From assembly GCA_019239825.1 (NCBI GenBank), contig JAFAZK010000039.1, forward strand, positions 1-39,396: a stretch of DNA of 39,396 nt, written 5' to 3'. The notes under the pieces were generated by a model. The model was not told the origin of the DNA, searched no databases, and saw nothing but the letters and a program-made list of their open reading frames with translations. The position numbers were made by a program, and so were the translations under genes. Of this stretch, positions 33,202-39,396 are shown piece by piece (position 1 is the stretch's first letter; each line of letters starts with the position of its first letter). The stretch is from Verrucomicrobiota bacterium (GTDB lineage Bacteria > Verrucomicrobiota > Verrucomicrobiia > Chthoniobacterales > JAFAMB01).

Positions 33202-34791
33202 ATGAGCCACAACATTACACCGAGCGGACGAGCAGTGAATCCATGGTGGATCGGGCTAACTCTGACCTTGGCAACGTTCATGGAGCTGTTGGACACCAGC
33301 ATCGCCAACGTTGCGTTACCTCATATTGCTGGTGGCCTCGGCACCAGCCTGGACGAAGCAACCTGGGTGTTAACGAGTTACTTGGTGGCGAACGCGGTTG
33401 TTCTACCACTCAGCGCCTGGTTGAGCCGAGTCTTCGGGCGCAAGAACTACTACATGACTTGCGTTGCCTTATTTACCTGCAGCTCTTTTTTGTGTGGCAT
33501 AGCGCCGAATCTCGAACTCTTGATTTTCTTCCGGGTGCTACAAGGTATCGCTGGAGGAGGGCTGGCTCCGTCTGAGCAATCCATGTTGGTTGATGCTTTC
33601 CCGGCATCCAAGCGCGCAGCAGCGTTCGGCCTTTATAGCATGGCGATTGTTTGCGCGCCGGCTCTAGGTCCGACCCTAGGCGGATGGATCACCGACAATT
33701 CTTCCTGGCGCTGGATTTTCTTTATCAACATCCCTGTGGGAGTTCTCTCTCTCTTTTTAACCAGTCAATTGGTGACCGACCCACCTACGTTCACCGAGGA
33801 ACGTCAGCGGCTTAAAGCGTCCGGAAAAGCTAAGGTAGACTACGGTGGCATTCTATTATTTGCCCTCGCCTTTGGGTGCCTTGAGGTCGTCTTGGACAAG
33901 GGACAGGAGGACGATTGGTTTGGCAGTCCGTTTATCACTACGTTCACCGTCATCGCCTTGTCCGCTTTAGTGATCGCTGTCGTCTGGGAACTTCATCACA
34001 AAGATCCGGTCGTGGATCTAACCCTCTTGAAGAACCGGAACTTTGCCATTGCTTGTACGCTCTTCTTTCTGTTCGGTTTTATCCTCTTTAGTACCACTGT
34101 TCTGATGCCTCAACTGTTGCAAACACTAAACAATTATGATGCCACCACGGCCGGCATGGTGCTGACACCGGGCGCTATCTTGATTGTGTTGATGGCGCCA
34201 TTTGTGGTTCGGCTGATTCCGATTGTTGGAGCGAAACGTCTGATTATAGTCGGGTTCTCCATCTTAATAATAGCAGTATGGCACCTCAGCCAACTGACCT
34301 TAAGCTCGGACTATTGGGTCTTTGCTCGGGCCCGCATGTTGCAAGGAGTGGGGCTCGGATTCCTGATCGTACCCATTACTCAGCTTGCCTATTCCTATCT
34401 GCCTTTGAACAAGAATAATAAAGCTAGCAGCCTGACAAACCTATTCCGTAATGAAGGCGGCAGTTTTGGGATCACCTTCGCCAATACGATTTTAGCCCAA
34501 CGCGCCCAGTTTCATCAAAGTATTTTGGCTCAGCATCTAACCCCGGATAAATCCGTCTATCGGGATTGGTTGCAACATGCTAGCGCTGTCTTCGTCCGCG
34601 GCGGTTATTCGGCCCTGGAAGCAGCTAACCGTGGCCAAGGCCAACTGTATGCCATCGTAAATCAGCAAGCGTCCTTGCTCTCCTATTTCGACTGTTTCGT
34701 CAGTCTAATAATACCTGCTGTGGTTGCAGTCGGTGTGGCGTTGTGTATCAAGAATTTCAACCCACCCGGAAAGCCAACGGAGGCGCACTGA
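33202..34791 (+). CDS. EmrB/QacA-type MFS drug:H+ antiporter (DHA2, 14 TM)
   Basis: A 529-residue inner-membrane exporter. Family marks are LDTSIANVALPHIAGGL in helix 1, the loop WLSRVFGRKNYY, and GLAPSEQSMLVDAFPASKRAAAFGLYSMAIVCAPALGPTLGGWI (motif C). At least 13-14 hydrophobic helices are distributed along it. It pairs with the EmrA-type adaptor upstream. ATG 33202 is the natural start (MSHNITPSG). An upstream GTG at 33109 is in frame and would add a repeat-encoded peptide (RQTPNAK type), which I reject as the normal start. No Shine-Dalgarno is seen because a heptamer array fills the leader; translation may depend on the array or on an unstructured message. Confidence 0.94.
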   Translation: MSHNITPSGRAVNPWWIGLTLTLATFMELLDTSIANVALPHIAGGLGTSLDEATWVLTSYLVANAVVLPLSAWLSRVFGRKNYYMTCVALFTCSSFLCGIAPNLELLIFFRVLQGIAGGGLAPSEQSMLVDAFPASKRAAAFGLYSMAIVCAPALGPTLGGWITDNSSWRWIFFINIPVGVLSLFLTSQLVTDPPTFTEERQRLKASGKAKVDYGGILLFALAFGCLEVVLDKGQEDDWFGSPFITTFTVIALSALVIAVVWELHHKDPVVDLTLLKNRNFAIACTLFFLFGFILFSTTVLMPQLLQTLNNYDATTAGMVLTPGAILIVLMAPFVVRLIPIVGAKRLIIVGFSILIIAVWHLSQLTLSSDYWVFARARMLQGVGLGFLIVPITQLAYSYLPLNKNNKASSLTNLFRNEGGSFGITFANTILAQRAQFHQSILAQHLTPDKSVYRDWLQHASAVFVRGGYSALEAANRGQGQLYAIVNQQASLLSYFDCFVSLIIPAVVAVGVALCIKNFNPPGKPTEAH

Positions 34792-35161
34792 ACGCGCAGC
34801 ATGAGAGGGTGAGAGGTGATCGGAGGCGGCACTACCGAACCCGGAGGGGCGTTGCATTGGATGTGCCGTGCCGTGGCGTGTCCTCGACCTAATACTTGGA
34901 GCAACGGATTTTCGATTTGCCACACCGCGACGCCCCTGAAATCGTGCCACGCCGCGGGAGATTGGACGTCTCGAGACCTGCCACACCGATTAAGGGAGCC
35001 GCGGCTAACAATGCGATTTAGACGAAAGACACCGTGCATGAGTAAATCGTCACGGGTAAGGTAACGCGGAATGCGGCTCCCCTCCGGTCTGGGCGGTGCC
35101 ACGATCCTCTTCCACCTCTCACCTCTCACCAATCACTTCTCACTGATCACTTCTCACTACT
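34792..35161. repeat. Intergenic palindromic repeat region with NNNTCAC heptamers before the SDR gene
   Basis: No gene is recognised in these 370 bases. The left end has GTGAGAGGTGA (34809-34819). The right end has six contiguous NNNTCAC units (35116-35157: CTC, CTC, CAA, TTC, TGA and TTC, each followed by TCAC), stopping 4 bases before the SDR start codon. Just inside both ends are matching GATCG...CCGGAGGGG segments in inverted orientation (about 34818-34848 and 35080-35106), so the whole region is one large imperfect dyad. The interior is GC-rich with GCCACACC / GTGCCGTG motifs. Confidence 0.7.
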
Positions 35162-35908
35162 ATGTTCTCTGGCAAAGTCGCACTAATCACTGGAGGAACC
35201 GCGGGCATCGGTCGCGCTACCGCCGTCGCGTTCGCGGAACGTGGCGCCAACGTTGTGGTAGCTGGCCGGCGCGAAGCCGAAGGGGCTGAAACCGTTGCCC
35301 TCATTCAAAAAGCGGGTAGCAGCGGACTGTTTGTGCAGACCGATGTAGCTGTGGAATCAGAGGTAGCCGCGTTGGTGGCTCGCACCCAGGAACATTTTGG
35401 CCGCCTGGATTTTGCCTTTAACAACGCTGGTGTCGGTGGGGAAGGCCGTGGCGGAATCTCGGCCCCAGAAGACGTTTACGACCGTATTATGAACATCAAT
35501 AGCCGCGGCGTCTTTTTCTCTATGAAACATCAGATCCCCGCGATGCTGCTCTCTGGAGGTGGTGCCATCGTAAACAACGCTTCCGTACTCGGGCTGCGTC
35601 CCAGTGGCGGTTCGGTGGTCTATAGCGCAAGTAAGGCCGCCGTTATCTCGTTCACCAAGTCCGTTGCCCTCGAGTTCGCCCCAAAAGGGATTCGGGTAAA
35701 TGCCGTCTGCGCAGCCATCATTGAAACGGATATGACCGAGAAAATGCGCAGCAACGAAGAAACTCAGCGCGACCTGTTGGAACGCCATCCAGTGGGCCGT
35801 TTTGGTCGATCAGATGAGGTCGCTGGTGCTGTTCTTTACCTCTGCTCGCCTGAAGCAGCGTTTATTACCGGGGTTGCTCTCCCCATAGATGGTGGGTTTG
35901 CGCTTTAG
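35162..35908 (+). CDS. SDR-family NAD(P)-dependent oxidoreductase
   Basis: A 248-residue classical short-chain dehydrogenase/reductase. The cofactor motif TGGTAGIG lies at residues 10-17, NNAG near 85, the active-site Ser in IVNNASVLG, and YSASK carries the catalytic Tyr and Lys. The C-terminus ends in the common GVALPIDGGFAL. GRRE after the second strand, with an Arg, favours NADP(H). The start codon follows directly on a heptamer array with no Shine-Dalgarno. Another fragment of an SDR C-terminus lies at 36151-36191, showing that a related gene once existed here. The substrate is unknown. Confidence 0.94.
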   Translation: MFSGKVALITGGTAGIGRATAVAFAERGANVVVAGRREAEGAETVALIQKAGSSGLFVQTDVAVESEVAALVARTQEHFGRLDFAFNNAGVGGEGRGGISAPEDVYDRIMNINSRGVFFSMKHQIPAMLLSGGGAIVNNASVLGLRPSGGSVVYSASKAAVISFTKSVALEFAPKGIRVNAVCAAIIETDMTEKMRSNEETQRDLLERHPVGRFGRSDEVAGAVLYLCSPEAAFITGVALPIDGGFAL

Positions 35909-36055
35909 GCGCCACTCGTGCAGCTGGAACAACCAAGAACCGTTCTCATACTCTTGGCGTCTAGTGTTTCCAAATTCTCGGAGTCTATTCGTTTGTGCAT
36001 CGGGCACCAGGGCGCCATTACCAGCAAAAGCGATTCACGGAAGAGCCAACGATCA

Positions 36056-36191
36056 ATGAGTACAAACCTGAAAAGCATCGAAGGCGATGGACGATCACGA
36101 AACGAACGGCATACTTTTGTTTTTGTTCACGGATCGTGGGTGAGCGGCTGGCTGCTCTTCCCATCGACGGTAGGTTTGCGCTCTAGGCGCC
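36056..36191 (+). pseudogene. Chimeric scar: alpha/beta-hydrolase start joined to an SDR tail
   Basis: From ATG 36056 the frame gives MSTNLKSIEG...HTFVFVHGSWVSGW, which resembles the first strand and oxyanion loop of alpha/beta hydrolases (FVLVHGAW type). At about 36150 the similarity ends. Bases 36151-36191 instead match the end of the intact SDR gene (35873-35913) at about 36 of 42 positions, including the stop codon and the following GGCGCCA, in another frame (AALPIDGRFAL). A hydrolase gene and a second SDR gene thus appear to have been fused by a deletion. The gap 35909-36055 shows no gene. Confidence 0.65.
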
Positions 36192-36400
36192 ATCATGATA
36201 TCAGCCCGTGCGGCGCGGAGTGCCTGCTCCACAGTGAGGCGCAGTTCCAAGTACAAATGAGCTAAGAGCAGCACCTTGCCTTCATCAGAAAGCAATTTTG
36301 CGCTAGGGTATAGTCCAGCGAAAGCCTGACCAGATTGGGTAATTTGTTCGCTTGACTCCGGCCCGATGGTGAGGACCCAATCCAAAATTTGTTGTTTCAT
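36095..36400 (-). CDS. Small hypothetical protein
   Basis: A 101-residue frame from ATG 36400 (MKQQILDWVLTIGPESSEQ). The part up to about residue 68 looks like a genuine helical protein (LLSDEGKVLLLAHLYLELRLTVEQALRAARAD). The remaining C-terminal part runs antisense through the hydrolase/SDR scar, so its present end is probably not original. No clear ribosome binding site is seen. It is the third same-strand small gene after the two overlapping genes at 36469-36971. The family is not recognised. Confidence 0.5.
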   Translation of the reverse strand: MKQQILDWVLTIGPESSEQITQSGQAFAGLYPSAKLLSDEGKVLLLAHLYLELRLTVEQALRAARADIMMAPRAQTYRRWEEQPAAHPRSVNKNKSMPFVS

Positions 36401-36468
36401 TTCACTTTGGTCATTTCCGTCATCGGCCACCGTCGCCGAGTGACAACAGTGCCGTGACGGTTGGTACA

Positions 36469-36669
36469 CTAAGAACCCAGCAAAGGGAGGATTCTGAACA
36501 CGAGATAGGCCAGAGTCGCCGCTGGGATCAGCCAATACAAAGATCTTTCGGCGGTATCAGCCAGTTTAACCCACCGCAGGCTACGGAAACAATCAGCGTC
36601 CATGCCCTCAGGTATTTCGCGCGGCTCAGCAAGATCTTTACGATCCATTGCTCGCTCTTTCGGCATCAT
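36469..36669 (-). CDS. Small tail-anchored membrane protein, paralogue of the upstream gene
   Basis: A 66-residue protein whose ATG overlaps the upstream stop by 4 bases (ATGA, 36666-36669), implying coupled translation. The N-terminus is charged. One hydrophobic segment near the C-terminus (SLYWLIPAATLAYLVFRILPLL) is preceded by AER. The preceding gene has the same layout (RVETALYWFISAPALFYLAYLVIRPL), so the two are likely diverged duplicates. Function unknown. Confidence 0.6.
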   Translation of the reverse strand: MMPKERAMDRKDLAEPREIPEGMDADCFRSLRWVKLADTAERSLYWLIPAATLAYLVFRILPLLGS

Positions 36670-36971
36670 GGCGCGACACCGGTTAAAGGCCGAATGACTA
36701 AGTAAGCTAGATAGAAAAGCGCTGGCGCAGAGATGAACCAGTAAAGGGCTGTTTCCACCCGCTCAGCCGAGATCAGAGAGGATACCAGTCTGCGATTGCG
36801 GTTCACGCGTCCGACAGGTTCTTCTCGGATGCTATCGATTTCTCGGTTCTCGAGCATTAGCTGATGACGCACCTCGAAGAAGTCATTGACTTCAGGAGCG
36901 GAACCAGACCGAAGTTCGTCGGTTGTGGCGTCTTGATGGGTGAGAGGTTGATTTTTAGTAGCGATTTTCAT
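36666..36971 (-). CDS. Small tail-anchored membrane protein
   Basis: A 101-residue protein starting at ATG 36971, with CGGAG 6 bases upstream; the longer frame to 36998 is less likely. The N-terminal part is hydrophilic, with a probable helix (EVNDFFEVRHQLMLENREIDSIREE). A single hydrophobic segment near the C-terminus (LYWFISAPALFYLAYLVI) ends in RPLTGVAP. The TGA stop overlaps the next gene start. The topology suggests a cytoplasmic domain held at the membrane. I do not recognise the family. Confidence 0.6.
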   Translation of the reverse strand: MKIATKNQPLTHQDATTDELRSGSAPEVNDFFEVRHQLMLENREIDSIREEPVGRVNRNRRLVSSLISAERVETALYWFISAPALFYLAYLVIRPLTGVAP

Positions 36972-37080
36972 GGCAACTCCGTTGCTTGATGTAAGCAACT
37001 AACATCACTTATCGGCTAGACGGCTATCCACTGCGCCAGCTGCCGTAATCCTTGTTCCGGTAACTCCGGCTCACCGCCGC

Positions 37081-37225
37081 GCTCGCCTCAGGCTCGCGCT
37101 GTGAGAAGTGAGACGTGATGGGTGAGAGGTGAGAAGTATTTGACGCGGAGTCAGACACCGCGCGGCGGGCACGATCGCTAATCACGTCTCACCTCTCACG
37201 TCTCACAGCGCGAGCCTAAGGCGAA
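37081..37225. repeat. Near-perfect inverted repeat with GTGANNN heptamers
   Basis: The left arm has GCTCGCCT, then GGCTCGCGCT (37091-37100), then five heptamers GTGAGAA, GTGAGAC, GTGATGG, GTGAGAG, GTGAGAA (37101-37135). The right arm mirrors it: three NNNTCAC-type units from 37183, then AGCGCGAGCC (37207-37216) and AGGCGAAC. It lies 3' of the epoxide hydrolase stop (37233), where it could form a very stable hairpin on either strand. Nothing coding is seen in 36999-37232. Confidence 0.8.
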
Positions 37226-37232
37226 CCGCCGG

Positions 37233-38240
37233 CTATATCTGCCGCAGAAACTCAAGCATCGCCTCGTTTACTTCCTGAGGTCGCTCTTGCTGAGTCCAAT
37301 GGCCGCACCCTGGCAGAATCAGGGTCTTTTGAAGTTTGGGCACGCTTTGCGATAAATTTGCGATTACGTAATCCATTCCGCTAAACGCCAGCACAACATC
37401 GCGATCGCCGGCAATCAGGAGAGCCGGCACAGTGATCTTCAGTCCTGCAAAAGGCGCCATGAGTTCCCAATTCCGATCGATATTGCGATACCAATTTAGG
37501 CCACCGCGATAGCCAGTTCGCTTAAATTGATCCACGTAGACCTCTACATCGGCCTCAGTGAGCCAGGGTGGTAGCGCTGTCGGATTTACCCAATTCGCCA
37601 TCATGCCACCTTGCCGTGGCACCATGAAAACGTGACCGGCCTGCTTTGATCTGATAGCAGAATGGGGAGCATCGCCGGAACCGTCGTACAGAAACGCACG
37701 CGTCGTAAAGCGCACGTCGTGCTCGAGATCCGCTTCCGCTACCCCTGGGGACTGAAAATAGCTTTGATAGAATACGGCGTCATCGGTCTGTGGATAGCTT
37801 TTGCTCGGATAGTCCGGTCGGCGGGGAATGAAAGGAACACTCAAACCGATCACAGCACGGAAACGATCAGGACGGAGCAAAGCCGCGTGCCAGGCAACTG
37901 GCGCTCCCCAGTCATGCCCTGCGATCACCGCCGTTTCGTAATCTAAAGCATCAAGCACTCCAATCATATCACCGACCAAGTGAAGGAGTGTGTATTGGTC
38001 GATGGGCTCCGGTCGATCCGTGTTGCCGTAGCCCCGCATATCGGGAGCCACGGCGCGAAAACCTGCTGCCGCTAACGCGGAAAGCTGATGACGCCAGGAA
38101 TACGACGATTCTGGAAACCCGTGGCAAAGAAGCACCAGTGGACCCTCTCCCTGTTCGACCAGATGCATCCGAATACCATTTGTTTCGACGAACCGATGGG
38201 TTGGTCCGCTGGAATAACTGTCCCGTTCTTTAGCAACCAT
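37233..38240 (-). CDS. Epoxide hydrolase-like alpha/beta hydrolase
   Basis: A 335-residue soluble enzyme predicted to open epoxides by adding water. The oxyanion motif HGFPESSYSWR begins at residue 40. The nucleophile D110 lies in AGHDWGAPVAW. The cap domain includes TGYRGGLNWYRN with a likely epoxide-activating Tyr. The charge relay is completed by the Asp in AGDRDVV and the His in GCGHWTQQERP. The motif order and length are typical of microbial soluble epoxide hydrolases; haloalkane dehalogenase is less likely because of the HGxP and Tyr features. ATG 38240 has no clear Shine-Dalgarno. Its 3' end abuts a large inverted repeat. No pathway genes lie nearby. Confidence 0.93.
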   Translation of the reverse strand: MVAKERDSYSSGPTHRFVETNGIRMHLVEQGEGPLVLLCHGFPESSYSWRHQLSALAAAGFRAVAPDMRGYGNTDRPEPIDQYTLLHLVGDMIGVLDALDYETAVIAGHDWGAPVAWHAALLRPDRFRAVIGLSVPFIPRRPDYPSKSYPQTDDAVFYQSYFQSPGVAEADLEHDVRFTTRAFLYDGSGDAPHSAIRSKQAGHVFMVPRQGGMMANWVNPTALPPWLTEADVEVYVDQFKRTGYRGGLNWYRNIDRNWELMAPFAGLKITVPALLIAGDRDVVLAFSGMDYVIANLSQSVPKLQKTLILPGCGHWTQQERPQEVNEAMLEFLRQI

Positions 38241-38314
38241 ATGTACGCACTAAACGGCATACTCGCGGCGAACCGCGAGTTTTCGACAAACTGCCGTAAT
38301 CACGATCCCCGACT

Positions 38315-38354
38315 AGTGCACCAGCCGTAGGCTTGGTGCACTTAATGCACTTAA
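38315..38354. repeat. Inverted repeat plus nonamer pair after the NTF2-like gene
   Basis: AGTGCACCA (38315-38323) pairs perfectly with TGGTGCACT (38334-38342), with further GCC/GGC pairing inside the loop. Two 9-base units TGCACTTAA follow (38337-38354), ending just before the stop codon of the minus-strand gene. It could serve as its terminator. Confidence 0.65.
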
Positions 38355-38356
38355 AG

Positions 38357-38914
38357 TCATTGACCGCTGTTTTCTGCTTGTTTCGGGGGAATTCGGGTGC
38401 TGTGCATGAAGACAATCTTCCAGGCGCCTGCCTGCTTTTGGAGGAAAGCCGATTCTAGCCATTTCTGCTGCGTAGTACCGGAAGCATCGGTAATACTGCC
38501 TTTGTTGACGTAGGCGATCCAGGCGGTGTCGCCGCTGATGTGCACGTCGGGTTCGGTCACATTCCACTCGTAGTGCCTGCCGCCGGCATGTTGGGCCTTA
38601 ATAACGGCCATAATAGAGTCTCCGTTGAAGCGGAGGCCGCCATCAAACATGTAAAAACCCGGAGCGATGACCGAATCGAACTTTGCTGTATCGTCGGTCG
38701 CAGCAGCGGCGAAGACCGTGCTGACTGTGTTGATGATCTCCTGCTCCTGGGTTTCAGCGTTCGTGTTAACAACGAGAAGCGTCATAATAGTTACGAGTAA
38801 TCCTGCCTTTTTTTTATGTGGTGAGTCGGTAGGGACAGAGCTCCCGCTCGTCCGCGTCTTCCGGTTAAGAATAGAGTCAGCCTGCGATAGAAAGTTCGGG
38901 GGATCGTCTTTCAT
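38357..38914 (-). CDS. DUF4440/SnoaL-like (NTF2-fold) protein, probably exported
   Basis: A 185-residue frame from ATG 38914. The C-terminal 120 residues fit a DUF4440-type NTF2 fold: EQEIINTVSTVFAAAATDDTAKFDSVIAPGFYMFDGG, then HYEWNVTEPDVHISGDTAWIAYVNKG and WLESAFLQKQAGAWKIVFMHSTRIPP. A basic-hydrophobic stretch before it (KKKAGLLVTIMTLLVVNTNAE) looks like a signal peptide, but about 35 residues precede it, so either the true start is further downstream than any good start codon I can find, or the N-terminus is altered. An A-run of 8 bases at the KKK codons could mark a frameshift. GTG 38959 is an alternative start. Function unknown. Confidence 0.75.
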   Translation of the reverse strand: MKDDPPNFLSQADSILNRKTRTSGSSVPTDSPHKKKAGLLVTIMTLLVVNTNAETQEQEIINTVSTVFAAAATDDTAKFDSVIAPGFYMFDGGLRFNGDSIMAVIKAQHAGGRHYEWNVTEPDVHISGDTAWIAYVNKGSITDASGTTQQKWLESAFLQKQAGAWKIVFMHSTRIPPKQAENSGQ

Positions 38915-39173
38915 GTGCGCCGGCTGATTACTCGCGGATCGCTTCAATCGCAGACGCACCTTTCAAATAAGAAATCACAGGTTAGTTAAATTAGGACAGA
39001 CCTTTGTCCACCCGGCGAAATAGTGAAACCTCTCAGAAAACATAGGCAGAACACGCAATCTGGCAGTCTGGATAAACGTCGTTTTACCTGATATTTTGCC
39101 AAGACCAAAAGAGCCTGTAAAAGAGTAGAGAGTTACTAACATATCGGTGGGTTGTCGATTTTGTTGGTTCGAA

Positions 39174-39396
39174 TTAGCCGGCCGGGTGGGAAGCCATGAC
39201 CGGCTTTCCGGTCGCACAGGCGGTGCTCAAGATTTTCTCCACGGTCTCAAGTAGTGATCCTAACGGGGCAAAGGTTGTTTGCAGTAGCCGGATGGATCCA
39301 TTTGTCGTAGCGACACCAATCGTATGTGCGTCCAGCAGTCTCGCGGAAAATGCCGGACCCCATACGGCTTCTAACCGGAGCTCACCGAAATCCGTT
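39174..39396 (-). CDS. C-terminal fragment, possibly condensation-domain/acyltransferase-like
   Basis: The minus-strand frame is open from the window edge to TAA at 39174-39176 and gives 73 residues with no start inside. It reads LEAVWGPAFSARLLDAHTIG, then VATTNGSIRLLQTTFAP and LLETVEKILSTACA. From memory this resembles the end of condensation-domain proteins related to PapA-type acyltransferases, where a WGP and an NGxLRL strand occur. The identification is tentative. The catalytic HHxxxD would lie outside the window. The gap 38960-39173 shows no supported gene. Confidence 0.45.
   Translation of the reverse strand, partial: TDFGELRLEAVWGPAFSARLLDAHTIGVATTNGSIRLLQTTFAPLGSLLETVEKILSTACATGKPVMASHPAG

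Noticed and set aside
34683..35132. 149-codon frame on the minus strand over the end of the MFS gene and the repeat region
   Set aside because: It crosses the coding end of the exporter and a palindromic repeat; no protein features.
38975..39217. 80-codon frame on the minus strand near the window end
   Set aside because: It overlaps the C-terminal end of a better-supported frame (39174-39396) and has no coding features of its own.
1..39396. tRNA or rRNA genes, prophage or integrase-bearing island
   Set aside because: No cloverleaf, rRNA-like block, integrase, transposase or phage structural gene was recognised in either strand by reading; a tRNA or covariance-model scan was not possible.

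Overview
The window is 39.4 kb of mid-GC bacterial chromosome. No rRNA, tRNA, CRISPR array or complete transposon was recognised. The gene content is an eclectic mix: eukaryote-like Ser/Thr kinases fused to TPR or histidine-kinase modules, a YrhE/YjgC-type formate dehydrogenase with DUF1641, RND and EmrAB-type exporters, a Tat-exported aldo/keto reductase, and many small oxidoreductases and hydrolases. The intergenic DNA is dense in short-period repeats. This suggests a free-living soil bacterium, most likely Verrucomicrobiota (Spartobacteria/Chthoniobacterales-like), with Acidobacteriota as the alternative. The assignment is inference; no phylogenetic marker is present.

Layout. 1-6.2 kb (+): the 3' end of a DadA-like FAD oxidoreductase, a complete RecQ helicase, and a zinc-ribbon/Ser-Thr kinase/TolB-FlgO-like/TPR sensor. 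6.2-6.9 kb: an inverted repeat and a possibly broken two-helix membrane protein (-). 6.9-11.2 kb (+): a DUF1348 NTF2-like protein, a tiny ORF coupled by ATGA overlap to a large molybdopterin formate dehydrogenase-like protein, and DUF1641. 11.2-17.4 kb (+): a frameshifted response-regulator relic, then a 1,863-residue Ser/Thr kinase-AAA-GAF-PAS-histidine kinase fusion. 17.4-19.4 kb: a Tat-signal aldo/keto reductase (+) and small genes on the other strand. 19.7-29.7 kb (-): a co-directional group reading sensor histidine kinase, P-loop kinase-like protein, small ORF, two RND adaptors, one RND pump and a LuxR-type response regulator, which looks like a two-component system packaged with an efflux pump. 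29.9-35.9 kb (+): a quinone-oxidoreductase-like MDR enzyme, then TetR-EmrA-EmrB with a clear operator, and an SDR. 36-39.4 kb: a recombination scar joining a hydrolase start to an SDR tail, two overlapping paralogous tail-anchored small proteins, an epoxide hydrolase, an NTF2-like lipocalin-sized exported protein and the C-terminus of a possible condensation-domain protein (all - except the scar).

The most unusual signal is not a gene. From about 19.5 to 37.2 kb, most gene junctions carry degenerate heptamer arrays with the pattern GTGANNN (complement NNNTCAC). They are often arranged as large inverted repeats, and three of them are associated with a conserved 30-bp core. Related arrays with other units (CGCCAAA, ATGACAG, ACTGATT, 8-mers TGGAGTNN, 9-mers AGTGGACNN) occupy other junctions. 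Several arrays end exactly at a start codon or supply a stop codon. This looks like a family of short tandemly repeated repetitive elements spreading through gene borders; I know of no named description for it.
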